From: Spirosoma terrae
GTDB lineage: Bacteria; Bacteroidota; Bacteroidia; Cytophagales; Spirosomataceae
Assembly (NCBI RefSeq): GCF_010435915.1
Contig: NZ_JAAFZH010000009.1
Coordinates: forward strand, 124,001 to 188,000
Length of the DNA stretch: 64,000 bases
Direction of reading: 5' to 3'
The position numbers were made by a program, and so were the translations under genes. The notes under the pieces were generated by a model. It was given only the letters and a program-made list of their open reading frames with translations, made no database searches and was not told where the DNA came from. Of the stretch, positions 27,131 to 35,700 are shown piece after piece (position 1 is the stretch's first letter; each line of letters starts with the position of its first letter).

Positions 27131-27589
27131 ATGGCAAACAAAAGTCTCATATCACGAATTTTAAGTTCCATTTTTTTCAAACGGGCCAATATTGGCGCTG
27201 TTCGCTACGCCCGTAACACCCGAAGTTTACTGGCGCTTATTCGGGAAGCGATGGATAAAAGTGGCGGATTGTCGGGGGCTAATATTGCGGTCTTTCGGGA
27301 TCAACTGACCATTGTGACGAGATTGCTGAAAGCGTACGCATCGGGTGACTACCGTCAGATACCCTGGAAAACGCTGATTCGGATTATCGCCGTATTGATC
27401 TATTTTGTTTCACCGATCGATATACTACCTGATTTTCTGCCTATAGTGGGCATAACTGACGACATTGCGCTGATGTTATGGCTTTTTAGCGGCATTAAAG
27501 ACGATATCGAGCAATTTCGCCAGTGGGAAGGTTCTTCCAGTCAACAGACAGAAGCAGCCCAGCAACCGAAAACAGTTAAAATTGGATAG
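27131..27589 (+). CDS. DUF1232 (YkvA-type) membrane protein
   Basis: 152 residues. The diagnostic stretch YFVSPIDILPDFLPIVGITD (about 94-113) is the DUF1232 signature and forms a re-entrant or membrane-associated hairpin before LMLWLFSGIKDDIEQF. The N-terminal half is basic (SRILSSIFFKRANIGAVRY) with amphipathic helices. The family is widespread and its function unknown. The gene stands alone between mdh, which diverges from it, and tatA. Confidence 0.88.
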   Translation: MANKSLISRILSSIFFKRANIGAVRYARNTRSLLALIREAMDKSGGLSGANIAVFRDQLTIVTRLLKAYASGDYRQIPWKTLIRIIAVLIYFVSPIDILPDFLPIVGITDDIALMLWLFSGIKDDIEQFRQWEGSSSQQTEAAQQPKTVKIG

Positions 27590-27715
27590 CATTTTGCCGC
27601 CACTATAGATAACTATAGTTAAGGTAGAACGTTAGAGATTTAAGGTTCACGCCTTTTTAATCTGGTAGCGAACAAGTTTCGTTCATTTTTGCTAGCTAGT
27701 ACGAGAGAGTTTTTT

Positions 27716-27723
27716 TAATTTTG
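27716..27723 (+). promoter_or_regulatory. Promoter of tatA
   Basis: TAATTTTG matches TAnnTTTG; a TTTG at 27688-27691 lies 24 nt upstream, slightly far for a -33 box. The ATG is 23 nt downstream. Confidence 0.6.
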
Positions 27724-27746
27724 CATACATTCAAATCCCAGGAATC

Positions 27747-27950
27747 ATGATTTTGGCAAGTGTTTTGGCATTTATGGGTTTGGGCGGTCAGGAAATGGTG
27801 TTCATTTTCTTAGCACTGCTCCTGTTGTTCGGCGCTAAGAAAATCCCCGAACTCGCGCGCGGCCTTGGAAAAGGTATCAAGGAGTTCAAAGACGCCACGA
27901 AAGACGTTCGCGAGAATATCGAAGAAGGTCTGAAAGAGTCAGAGAAATAA
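27747..27950 (+). CDS. tatA: Twin-arginine translocase subunit TatA
   Basis: 67 residues. One N-terminal membrane helix (EMVFIFLALLLLFGAKKIPE, about 16-35) contains the conserved FGAKKIPELARGLGKGI hinge and amphipathic helix, followed by a charged tail. TatA rings form the passage for folded proteins with twin-arginine signals. The Glu before the helix and the FG pair are the usual key residues. tatC is not in the window. It is followed by a terminator-like hairpin and then gatA, a gene order seen in related Bacteroidota as far as I recall. Confidence 0.95.
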   Translation: MILASVLAFMGLGGQEMVFIFLALLLLFGAKKIPELARGLGKGIKEFKDATKDVRENIEEGLKESEK

Positions 27951-27967
27951 TTGATTTTATGTTATAG

Positions 27968-28012
27968 ACAGACAATCAGGCGGCCCCTCCTCGGATCCGT
28001 CTGATTGTCTGT
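27968..28012. terminator. Terminator after tatA
   Basis: ACAGACAATCAGGCGG (27968-27983) pairs with CCGTCTGATTGTCTGT (27997-28012), with one G-U pair and a 13-nt loop. TTTGTATTTG follows on the plus strand. Confidence 0.8.
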
Positions 28013-28114
28013 TTGTATTTGTAGAGATTGTAGATTCTGGATAGCCGGGAATCAGAACAAGGCATACGTACTACGTATCCCCTGCCCGCTTCCAACCTCC
28101 AAATCCTTTGTCGT

Positions 28115-29554
28115 TTGAGTTACTACCGCAACTTCGCTACAGTTCAAACCGATCTAAAAAACGGTACCACTACTTGCCGCCAACTGGTAGAGCAATATCT
28201 TACTCGTATTGAGCAGGAAAAACACCTCAATGTCTTCACCGAAGTATACGCTGATGAAGCGTTACAACAAGCCGACCGCGTTGACCAGAAGCTAGCCAAT
28301 AATCAGGCAGGCCGATTGGCGGGCATGGTTATCGGTATAAAGGATGTTCTGAACTACCAGGGGCATGGTGTTCGGGCCGGAAGTCGCATTCTGGAAAACT
28401 TTACGGCTCAATTTACCGGCACAGCAATTCAGCGGTTGCTCAATGAAGATGCTATTATTATTGGTCGGCAAAACTGCGATGAGTTTGCTATGGGCTCCTC
28501 GAACGAAAATTCGGCATTCGGTCCGGTTCGAAATGCAGCCGACCCTAGCCGAGTTCCCGGCGGATCGAGTGGAGGCTCAGCCGTAGCAGTACAGGCGGGT
28601 CTTTGCCTGGCCAGCATTGGCTCCGATACGGGCGGATCAGTACGTCAGCCAGCTGCTTTTTGTGGCGTTGTGGGTCTGAAACCTACTTATGGACGTGTTA
28701 GCCGATGGGGACTCATTGCCTACGCATCGTCATTCGATTGTGTTGGTCCTATCGCCAATACGCCCGAAGATGCAGCCCTTCTGCTGGAAATTATGGCAGG
28801 CCCCGATGATTTCGACAGTACCGTATCGAGCCAGCCCGTTCAGGCCTATTCAGCGGGAAAACTACCAGACAGACCGCTACGTATCGCTTATCTGCGCGAC
28901 GGCGTTGAAAGCACCGGGATCGACGCCAGTATCCGGGAGGCAACTCAGCGTAAAATTGACGAATTACGTAGCAAAGGCCATACCGTCGAGCCCGTCGATC
29001 TATCGCTACTGAAATACCTTTTACCTACGTATTATATCCTGACCACTGCCGAAGCCTCGTCTAATCTGTCGCGGTTCGATGGCGTACGATATGGTTATCG
29101 CGCCAAATCGGATGCGGATACATCAACAATGGACCTTTTGACGTTGTACAAAAAAAGTCGTACACAAGGCTTTGGTGACGAGGTTCGTCGTCGGATTTTG
29201 CTTGGTACATTTGCGTTAAGTGCCAGCTATTACGACGCCTATTATACAAAGGCTCAGCAGGTCCGCAGGCTTATTCGGGAAGAAACCGAACGAGTGTTTG
29301 CCCAATACGACTTTTTATTATCGCCCACCACACCCACAACCGCTTTCCAATTAGGGGAGAAAACCGACGATCCGCTACAGATGTATCTGGCCGATATTTT
29401 CACGGTCCAGGCCAACGTAGTAGGCTATCCAGCCATGTCAATACCCAATGGTACTGACGAAACTGGACTACCGATCGGTATACAATTGATGGCTCCCCCT
29501 TTTGCAGAAGGAGCGCTGGTTGCTTTAGCGAAAGAAATGAGTAAAGAGATATGA
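28115..29554 (+). CDS. gatA: Aspartyl/glutamyl-tRNA(Asn/Gln) amidotransferase subunit A
   Basis: 479 residues; the amidase subunit that releases ammonia from glutamine to convert misacylated Glu-tRNA(Gln), or Asp-tRNA(Asn), with GatB and GatC. The catalytic Ser-cisSer-Lys triad is intact: Lys76 (GIKDVLN), Ser151 (PGGSSGGS) and Ser175 (DTGGSVRQP), with the spacing of characterised GatA. The start is TTG at 28115; the next in-frame ATG at 28325 would delete the N-terminal helices and nearly reach the catalytic Lys, so the TTG is well supported. No gatB or gatC is in the window. It is probably transcribed separately from tatA. Confidence 0.95.
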   Translation: MSYYRNFATVQTDLKNGTTTCRQLVEQYLTRIEQEKHLNVFTEVYADEALQQADRVDQKLANNQAGRLAGMVIGIKDVLNYQGHGVRAGSRILENFTAQFTGTAIQRLLNEDAIIIGRQNCDEFAMGSSNENSAFGPVRNAADPSRVPGGSSGGSAVAVQAGLCLASIGSDTGGSVRQPAAFCGVVGLKPTYGRVSRWGLIAYASSFDCVGPIANTPEDAALLLEIMAGPDDFDSTVSSQPVQAYSAGKLPDRPLRIAYLRDGVESTGIDASIREATQRKIDELRSKGHTVEPVDLSLLKYLLPTYYILTTAEASSNLSRFDGVRYGYRAKSDADTSTMDLLTLYKKSRTQGFGDEVRRRILLGTFALSASYYDAYYTKAQQVRRLIREETERVFAQYDFLLSPTTPTTAFQLGEKTDDPLQMYLADIFTVQANVVGYPAMSIPNGTDETGLPIGIQLMAPPFAEGALVALAKEMSKEI

Positions 29555-29562
29555 TGTAGAAT

Positions 29563-29613
29563 GTATGAAATAGGATGCACCTAGTCAAATACGCACTACA
29601 TCCTATTTCATAC
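29563..29613. repeat. 15-bp inverted repeat after gatA
   Basis: GTATGAAATAGGATG (29563-29577) and CATCCTATTTCATAC (29599-29613) are exact inverted copies around a 21-nt loop. It lies just after the gatA stop codon and is probably a terminator-like element, although no T-run follows. Confidence 0.7.
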
Positions 29614-29669
29614 AGCTTACCCCTCTTTCTGCTTTTGAATACGTAACGATTACCTAACCGATAGAATGC

Positions 29670-31265
29670 ATGAACCACTTGAACCGTAGCCTGTTACGAA
29701 TGGGGCTGTTGAGTGTGGCGCTAGGTCTGACAATAAGTACCTACGCCAAGACTACGATTCAATCCGGGCCAAGCACGGCCAATCAGTCGGATACTACCAT
29801 TGTGAAGAGCGACACGGTGGCGTTTGTAGCCACTGTTCCTGACAGTTTGCTACGTGAGCGATTGGTGAAACTCCAGAAAACGATTCCGCTCAATTACCAC
29901 AAGTCGGTCCAGGCCTATGTGGATTATTTCACGTTCCGTAAAGCCAGCTCAACCAAGCTGATGCTGGAACGTATGCCGCTTTTCTTTCCACTTTATGAAC
30001 GGATGCTGGCGGACTTCGGCCTGCCTGACGAACTGAAGTATCTATCGATTGTCGAATCAGCCCTGAATCCACGCGCCATCTCACGGGCGGGCGCTGGAGG
30101 ACTGTGGCAGATTATGCCGGGAACGGGCCGCGATTTGAAACTCTATCAGGACGATTATGTCGATGAGCGTATGGACCCTGTTAAGGCGACCGAGGCAGCC
30201 TGCAAATACCTGCGTGATCTCTACAACATTTTCGGCGATTGGGAGCTAGCAATGGCGGCTTACAACTGTGGACCTGGAGCCGTCAAACGCGCCATGCGTC
30301 GCTCGGGTGGTGATTCGTTTTATACGATCTATGATGCGCTGCCGAAAGAAACCAGAGGATACGTTCCGCAGTTTGTGGCCTTTATGTATCTGATGAACCA
30401 TGCCAACGATCATGGAATAGTAGCTGAAAACTACGAGTATCCCATTCCGCACGATACAATACACGTATCGGGCTATTTCAACCTCGAAACCTTCGCCCGG
30501 CAAAGCATGATACAACTGTCGGATCTTCAGAAAATGAATCCGGCCGTTACAACGACCATATTACCTGAATTCACGAATCGTTATCCACTACGTATCCCTC
30601 GTCAGCAGTACGCTTATTTTTCAGCCAAACGCCGGGCTATTATGGACTCGTCCAGCCAGATTCCACCGGCTATGGCCCACGTTCTGCTGGCCAGTGGCGA
30701 ATCTATTCGCTATGACGACGATAGCATGCGAGCCTGGGCCGGTACGGGTAGCAATCCACTTGCTAAACTAGCTCTTGACGAGCGTGAAAACAGTACGTCA
30801 AAAACAGCTACGTTACTAGCTTCAGCCGAATCAGCTGATGAACCCGAAGAAGATATAGAAACGGTTGTTCTTCGCAAGCCTAAAAAGCAAACCTACGTAG
30901 TAAAACGGGGTGACAATCTGGGCAACATAGCCGACAAATTCAATGTTGATCTGTATGATTTAAAACGCTGGAATCATCTTCGCTCTACCCGAATTCAGCG
31001 TGGCCAGAAACTGGTTATTCTGAAAGAAGTTGCCGAAACACGCTCCGAACGGCTAGCCGACCAGGGAACAGCCAAGGCACATAAAAAAGCCGAAGTAGTT
31101 GCCAAAACCAAACGCTATAAACCCAAATATCATCGGGTTCAGGATGGTGATACGCTTTGGAACATTGCCCAACGCTACGACGGCCTGACCATTGAGCGGT
31201 TGAAGAAGCTGAATCATATACGCACTAGTACGTTACGTCCAGGCCAAAAGCTGATCGTTGGCTAA
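29670..31265 (+). CDS. MltD-type lytic transglycosylase with two LysM domains
   Basis: 531 residues with a signal peptide ending near LTISTYAK. The SLT domain covers about 95-260: catalytic Glu129 in LSIVESALNPRA, followed by SRAGAGGLWQIMPGT and AMAAYNCGPGAVKRAM, the family-1 signature blocks. Two LysM domains lie at about 408-452 (YVVKRGDNLGNIADKFNV) and 486-531 (HRVQDGDTLWNIAQRYDG), with a Lys-rich linker between them. It cleaves the MurNAc-GlcNAc bond of peptidoglycan, leaving 1,6-anhydro ends. Domain order matches MltD, but there is no lipobox, so the protein may be periplasmic rather than a lipoprotein. Confidence 0.93.
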   Translation: MNHLNRSLLRMGLLSVALGLTISTYAKTTIQSGPSTANQSDTTIVKSDTVAFVATVPDSLLRERLVKLQKTIPLNYHKSVQAYVDYFTFRKASSTKLMLERMPLFFPLYERMLADFGLPDELKYLSIVESALNPRAISRAGAGGLWQIMPGTGRDLKLYQDDYVDERMDPVKATEAACKYLRDLYNIFGDWELAMAAYNCGPGAVKRAMRRSGGDSFYTIYDALPKETRGYVPQFVAFMYLMNHANDHGIVAENYEYPIPHDTIHVSGYFNLETFARQSMIQLSDLQKMNPAVTTTILPEFTNRYPLRIPRQQYAYFSAKRRAIMDSSSQIPPAMAHVLLASGESIRYDDDSMRAWAGTGSNPLAKLALDERENSTSKTATLLASAESADEPEEDIETVVLRKPKKQTYVVKRGDNLGNIADKFNVDLYDLKRWNHLRSTRIQRGQKLVILKEVAETRSERLADQGTAKAHKKAEVVAKTKRYKPKYHRVQDGDTLWNIAQRYDGLTIERLKKLNHIRTSTLRPGQKLIVG

Positions 31266-31335
31266 ACCAACTGTTATACAATGCCCGGTCTCACTGTTTA
31301 ACATTTATTAATAATTACTTTAACTGCCAACTACT

Positions 31336-31343
31336 TAGCTTTG
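31336..31343 (+). promoter_or_regulatory. Promoter -7 box of the alpha/beta hydrolase gene
   Basis: TAGCTTTG, identical to the box before the DPP IV gene, matches TAnnTTTG and ends 22 nt before the ATG. Confidence 0.6.
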
Positions 31344-31365
31344 ACTCCAGCGAACGGAAGGTACA

Positions 31366-32184
31366 ATGGCCAAGAAAAGTAACTGGATCAAGTGGGTTTG
31401 GATTGGGCTGCCTATCGTTTTACTTTTCTATCTGGGCCTTTATCTGTTTCTCTACAGCATTAAAGATCAGCAGACTAATCGGTATCGGTCTACTCAATTA
31501 CCCGATACGTATCGCTACAACTTTGCCCACCCCCTGGAAGAATTAACAATTCACACTCCGCAAGAGGGTTTGTTAAATGCCTTACTTTTCAAAGTCTCTC
31601 AACCCAAAGGAATAGTCTGTTTCTGGAAAGGGAATGGAGGAACTTTAGCTAATTGGGGAGCTATGGCCCCTACGTTTCTACAATGCGGTTACGATGTGTT
31701 GATCACTGACTATCGGCAACATGGTAAAAGTAGAGGAGCCATTAGTCTGGCTAATTTCTACAGTGATGCCCAAACTGTTTACGACTCGTTGAAGCGTCGA
31801 TATTTGGAAAATAAGATTGTGATCTGTGGTTATTCCTTAGGTGGTCGGATAGCGGCTCATCTAGCTGCGACCAACCACCCCAAATTCACGTTCCTGATTG
31901 ACCCAGCCTCGGCGGGTGGTGATTTTAGCGATCGCTTTACGGATCTCTTGTATTATCCCCTGCCCTCGGTGAATGGCTTCACTTTCGTCACGGACCAGGA
32001 TGTCCAACATGCAATCAGTCCGGTTATAGTTGTCAGCACCGACAACCCGCATAGTACGGCTTATAAGCTCCATTCCGTTTTAACCTCTAACGATCAGTTT
32101 TTAGTGATTCCAGATGCGACACATGCCAGTATCCTGAGTCACTTGCAAACCATGCAACTGATCAGGAAAAAGCTCGCCGATTAA
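31366..32184 (+). CDS. Membrane-anchored alpha/beta hydrolase
   Basis: 272 residues. One N-terminal membrane helix (about 12-31, WIGLPIVLLFYLGLYLFLYS) anchors a hydrolase of the BEM46/YqkD-like group. The oxyanion region is WKGNGGTLANW, the nucleophile Ser157 sits in CGYSLGGRIA, and the acid and base are probably the Asp in VVSTDNPHS and the His in PDATHASIL. DYRQHGKSRG is the strand-4 motif usual for this group. The substrate is unknown; esterase or thioesterase activity is possible. It has its own promoter. Confidence 0.85.
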   Translation: MAKKSNWIKWVWIGLPIVLLFYLGLYLFLYSIKDQQTNRYRSTQLPDTYRYNFAHPLEELTIHTPQEGLLNALLFKVSQPKGIVCFWKGNGGTLANWGAMAPTFLQCGYDVLITDYRQHGKSRGAISLANFYSDAQTVYDSLKRRYLENKIVICGYSLGGRIAAHLAATNHPKFTFLIDPASAGGDFSDRFTDLLYYPLPSVNGFTFVTDQDVQHAISPVIVVSTDNPHSTAYKLHSVLTSNDQFLVIPDATHASILSHLQTMQLIRKKLAD

Positions 32185-32443
32185 GAATCCTGACCAATCA
32201 CTTACTTATTTCCTAATAACGTCCACCTAACATAAGACGGTCGTTTTCTATGATTTACTAGAATTGTTCTCGGAACCAAGAAGTCTTGTCTGCGCTGTTG
32301 CACCGAATGAAGTATAGCTTCCAACATAGTGAACTTACCTCCTGTTCTGTATACAGATATATTAAAGTTGGGCATTCGATTCGACATCAGGGCAATACTC
32401 AACCGCCAAACAAACCAGTTTGCACCGTCTCCAAAACTGAACT

Positions 32444-32836
32444 ATGGTCAAACAGCTAACGATTGATGGAAGCTCAATCAACGACATTGCCTCCTTTTAC
32501 GAGCAGATCAACCGAGTGTTTATGACAGGAGAAAGCTGGAAGCTTGGTCATAGCCTCGACGCATTTGATGATTTATTGTATGGTGGCTACGGAGCCTTAC
32601 AAGGAGTCCAATCAGTCGAGCTTCTCTGGTATAATATGGAGCACAGCAGAAAGGCGTTAGGCTATCAAACTACCCGCATTTACTATCTGGATAAACTTAA
32701 AACGGGATCACCGTACAACAGAAAACTGTTTGAAGAAAAGCTGGCAGATCTGGAGGCCGGTACTGGCGAAACGTATTTTGACAGTATTATGGCAATCATT
32801 GCCGATCATCCGACTATTAAGGTAATTAATCAATGA
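32444..32836 (+). CDS. Barstar-family protein (putative RNase inhibitor)
   Basis: 130 residues, slightly longer than barstar (about 90). The match is in order: an N-terminal strand (QLTIDGSSIND), helix 1 (IASFYEQINRVF), the signature WKLGHSLDAFDDLLYGGYG aligned with barstar's barnase-binding loop and helix 2 (NLDALWDCL in Bacillus), then VELLWYNMEHSRKALG and a last FDSIMAIIADH helix with strand. Barstar blocks the active site of barnase-type ribonucleases. There is no barnase-like or other toxin gene next to it, and it is flanked by a hydrolase and a convergent ABC exporter. The inhibited enzyme is therefore unknown and may be encoded elsewhere or come from competitors. Confidence 0.82.
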   Translation: MVKQLTIDGSSINDIASFYEQINRVFMTGESWKLGHSLDAFDDLLYGGYGALQGVQSVELLWYNMEHSRKALGYQTTRIYYLDKLKTGSPYNRKLFEEKLADLEAGTGETYFDSIMAIIADHPTIKVINQ

Positions 32837-32900
32837 AGTAAAGTTGTGTGATACACCTTACAATCGATTATAGCTAATCTCAGAGCTCAGTATTTATAAA

Positions 32901-32940
32901 AAAACCTCCTGAGCTATCGTTCGACAATTCAGGAGGTTTT
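32901..32940. terminator. Bidirectional terminator between barstar and ABC exporter
   Basis: AAAACCTCCTGA (32901-32912) and TCAGGAGGTTTT (32929-32940) pair perfectly with a 16-nt loop. TTTTCGTTTTTT follows on the plus strand and a long T-run on the minus strand, so it serves both convergent genes. Confidence 0.9.
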
Positions 32941-32956
32941 CGTTTTTTGGCCAGCC

Positions 32957-34738
32957 TTATACCTCTTCGGCTTGTAGCTGCTTTTCGTATAACTCCCGGT
33001 AAGCACCGTTCTTCGCATAGAGTTCTTCGTGCGTACCTTCTTCAATGATTTCTCCTTCGTCGAACATAATAATGTAATCAGCCAACTTTGCTGAGGAAAC
33101 CCGGTGAGAAATCACAACCGATGTCCGGTCAGCCATGATACGCTTGAGATTGTTCAGAATAATGTTCTCCGTATTCGTATCAACCGCCGACAAACAGTCG
33201 TCCAGAATCAGAATCTTAGGATCACGGGCAATGGCTCGGGCAATGCTCAGTCGTTGCTTTTGCCCACCCGACAACGTAACGCCCCGCTCGCCAACGCGTG
33301 TATCAAACTGTTCGGCGAAGTTGATCACGTTTTGGTATAAATCGGCATCACGAACCGCCTGCTCTACCCGCTCCTGCGATAAATCTGGCTTTCCGAACCG
33401 AACGTTATTACTGATCGTATCCGAAAACAGGAACACATCCTGCGGTACGTAGCCCATCTGCTCGCGCACCGACGTCAGGTTGTAGTCTTTAATCGGAACA
33501 CCGTCAATACGAATTTCACCCGACGATACGTCATACATCCGTGTCAGCAGATTGGCCAGCGTTGTTTTACCCGAGCCCGTCGTTCCCAGAATAGCGACAG
33601 TTTCACCCGCCCGAACGTGCATAGAGAAATTTTTGATAGCTACTATTCCTGAGTCTGGATAAACGAACCGAACGTTTTTGAACTCTATTTCACCATCTAT
33701 ACTACGATGGATATTTTTCTGGGAAACAATGTCCGTTTTGATATTCAGAAACTCATTGATACGTTGCTGTGAAGCGGCCGCCCGTTGCGTCTGACTAGTT
33801 GTCCAGCCAAGCGCCATGACCGGCCACGTCAGCATGTTGACGTAGAGAATAAACTCTGTGATATTGCCCGGTGTCAGCCGACCGGCCAGAATCTCCTGAC
33901 CGCCCACATACACAACCAATACGTTACTCAGTCCGACCAGAATAGCGACAATCGGGAAAAACAGCGAATCGACGCGAGTTAGCTCCAGCGATTTAGCCCG
34001 GTATTCGTCACTTTCGATCTCAAATCGGGTTGCCGAATTATTCTCCTGAACAAAGGCTTTTAAGACACGAATACCGGAAAAAGCTTCCTGCACATAGGTC
34101 GACAGTTTCGACAGACTGCGCTGAATTTCTTCGGATCGACGAATGATTATGTTATTGACCAGGTAGATCGCCACCGACAGAATGGGGAGCGGCAACAAGA
34201 CGTAAAGGGATAAGCGTGCATTGATGCTGACCATATAGGAAATGACCAGCACAAACAGCACAATCAGGTTGACGCCATACATAATACTTGGCCCTACGTA
34301 CATACGCACTTTGCTGACGTCTTCCGAAATCCGGGCCATCAGATCGCCCGTGCTATGCTGACGGTAGAAGCTAAGCGGCAAGGTCTGATAATGATCGTAA
34401 ATCTCATTTTTAAGATCATACTCCACATGGCGCGACATAACGATAAGTGTCTGCCGAACCAGAAACAGAAAAAAACCCTTCAGCAAGGCCATCACCAGCG
34501 TCATTAAACCAAATAGCAACAGGCTAAATGCAAACACATCGTATAATGATGATTGCAATGGCGACTGATCGTAGAGATAGTAGATATCGAGCGTTTCCCG
34601 GACCAGATCGAGCGCATAACGGACTAGCTGCGCCGGGAAAATGCCAAATAGATTAGAGATGGTAGTGAATATCGTTCCCCAAATCAGATACCATTTATAT
34701 TTGAGGAGATATTTATTCAGATAGGAAAGTGCTTTCAC
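32957..34738 (-). CDS. ABC exporter, membrane plus ATPase half-transporter (MdlA/MsbA-like)
   Basis: 593 residues from GTG at 34738 (MKALSYLNKYLL); an upstream in-frame TTG at 34753 adds five residues. Six membrane helices span about 15-330. The ATPase has Walker A GTTGSGKT (385-392), signature LSGGQKQR and Walker B ILILDD (Asp513), followed by a switch His in VISHRVSS. The residue after Walker B is Asp514 where a catalytic Glu is usual; this LDD form occurs in one subunit of heterodimeric exporters such as MdlA/MdlB. No partner half-transporter is adjacent, so it may be a homodimer with reduced hydrolysis or pair with a distant subunit. The substrate (lipid or drug) is not predictable. Confidence 0.9.
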   Translation of the reverse strand: MKALSYLNKYLLKYKWYLIWGTIFTTISNLFGIFPAQLVRYALDLVRETLDIYYLYDQSPLQSSLYDVFAFSLLLFGLMTLVMALLKGFFLFLVRQTLIVMSRHVEYDLKNEIYDHYQTLPLSFYRQHSTGDLMARISEDVSKVRMYVGPSIMYGVNLIVLFVLVISYMVSINARLSLYVLLPLPILSVAIYLVNNIIIRRSEEIQRSLSKLSTYVQEAFSGIRVLKAFVQENNSATRFEIESDEYRAKSLELTRVDSLFFPIVAILVGLSNVLVVYVGGQEILAGRLTPGNITEFILYVNMLTWPVMALGWTTSQTQRAAASQQRINEFLNIKTDIVSQKNIHRSIDGEIEFKNVRFVYPDSGIVAIKNFSMHVRAGETVAILGTTGSGKTTLANLLTRMYDVSSGEIRIDGVPIKDYNLTSVREQMGYVPQDVFLFSDTISNNVRFGKPDLSQERVEQAVRDADLYQNVINFAEQFDTRVGERGVTLSGGQKQRLSIARAIARDPKILILDDCLSAVDTNTENIILNNLKRIMADRTSVVISHRVSSAKLADYIIMFDEGEIIEEGTHEELYAKNGAYRELYEKQLQAEEV

Positions 34739-34794
34739 AGGACGGCCCAACAACTTTATTTTTGTAACCGTCTGAATTCGGGAAAAGTTGCACT

Positions 34795-34839
34795 GATAAC
34801 TATACCCGAATCCGTACCTCTGTTTCGAGTATAGTTATC
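34795..34839. repeat. 16-bp inverted repeat between the lipoprotein and ABC genes
   Basis: GATAACTATACCCGAA (34795-34810) and TTCGAGTATAGTTATC (34824-34839) pair with one mismatch around a 13-nt loop. On the minus strand it follows the lipoprotein stop codon (34875) and probably ends that transcript. Confidence 0.65.
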
Positions 34840-34874
34840 GCCTATTTATTTAGCGAACGTAACGGGCTTTGGCT

Positions 34875-35558
34875 CTATCGGTTTATTGTTTCTGATACCG
34901 ACAAGGCAGCTAAGGCAATCAACGCCAACCCCAGGACGCCCGTTCCCAGCATGATAGCCGCCATGGCCCATCCTTTACCCCGATAGCGATCCTGGTTCCG
35001 TTTAATGGTTGTCATACTGGCTACTCCCAGTAACGTAGCAGTGAGTGGCACCGTTATGCCAAGTATCCACATCAATGTACCACCACTTACAATAAACATT
35101 GCCCCGGCTGATAATACTCCCAGCCCTAAAGCTACCCAGGCTAGCGGATAGGTTTTGCGGCTACGACTGTGCCGATCAATCAATTGAGTTTTTGGTGCTA
35201 CGTGTCCAACGTTCGCGGAGCGGAGCCATCGGTTGATACGTTGATTTTGATAGCTGTCGGGATTGCGATGTCGGGAAAGCCTGACTATTGATGGAGTCGA
35301 TTTGGTAGTCGCATTCGCTGTTGGCATCGGCTGGCTAATGGCAGGTATTGCTTTTAGCTCTGCATAATCTGTCGTTTTGGGCGATACTGTATCAGTTGCT
35401 ACGTTGATCGCTACGGTTGAATTTACTACGTGCGGAATGCTATTTACCTGTGGCTGAAAATAGGCGTAACGCGTCGGGCCACAGCTAGCGAATAGCCATA
35501 AAACAGAGACAGCGATCACAACCAAGCGGCTGCTCAATCGCCCAAAGAGGAAGAACAT
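34875..35558 (-). CDS. Putative lipoprotein with C-terminal membrane helices
   Basis: 227 residues from ATG at 35558; an upstream TTG at 35594 would add 12 residues without improving the signal. The N-terminus is a lipoprotein signal with VLWLFASC as lipobox. A low-complexity Ser/Thr/Pro-rich middle and a basic stretch (RHSRSRK) lead into two or three hydrophobic segments (about 140-180 and 200-225) with the glycine pattern VALGLGVLSAG and KGWAMAAIMLGTGVLGL seen in DUF4190-like domains. An acylated protein with several C-terminal membrane segments is unusual. Function unknown. Confidence 0.7.
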   Translation of the reverse strand: MFFLFGRLSSRLVVIAVSVLWLFASCGPTRYAYFQPQVNSIPHVVNSTVAINVATDTVSPKTTDYAELKAIPAISQPMPTANATTKSTPSIVRLSRHRNPDSYQNQRINRWLRSANVGHVAPKTQLIDRHSRSRKTYPLAWVALGLGVLSAGAMFIVSGGTLMWILGITVPLTATLLGVASMTTIKRNQDRYRGKGWAMAAIMLGTGVLGLALIALAALSVSETINR

Positions 35559-35700
35559 GAAAGAAAAAGTAAAGGTTAAGTCATACGGTTTCAATTGGAA
35601 AAATACGAATAAAGAACTGTCAATACAATCCGCTAACGTACTTATTCTAAAGTTTTCCTTTTAAAGCTACAGATATAGTAGTCTATACAAATCATTGTGC

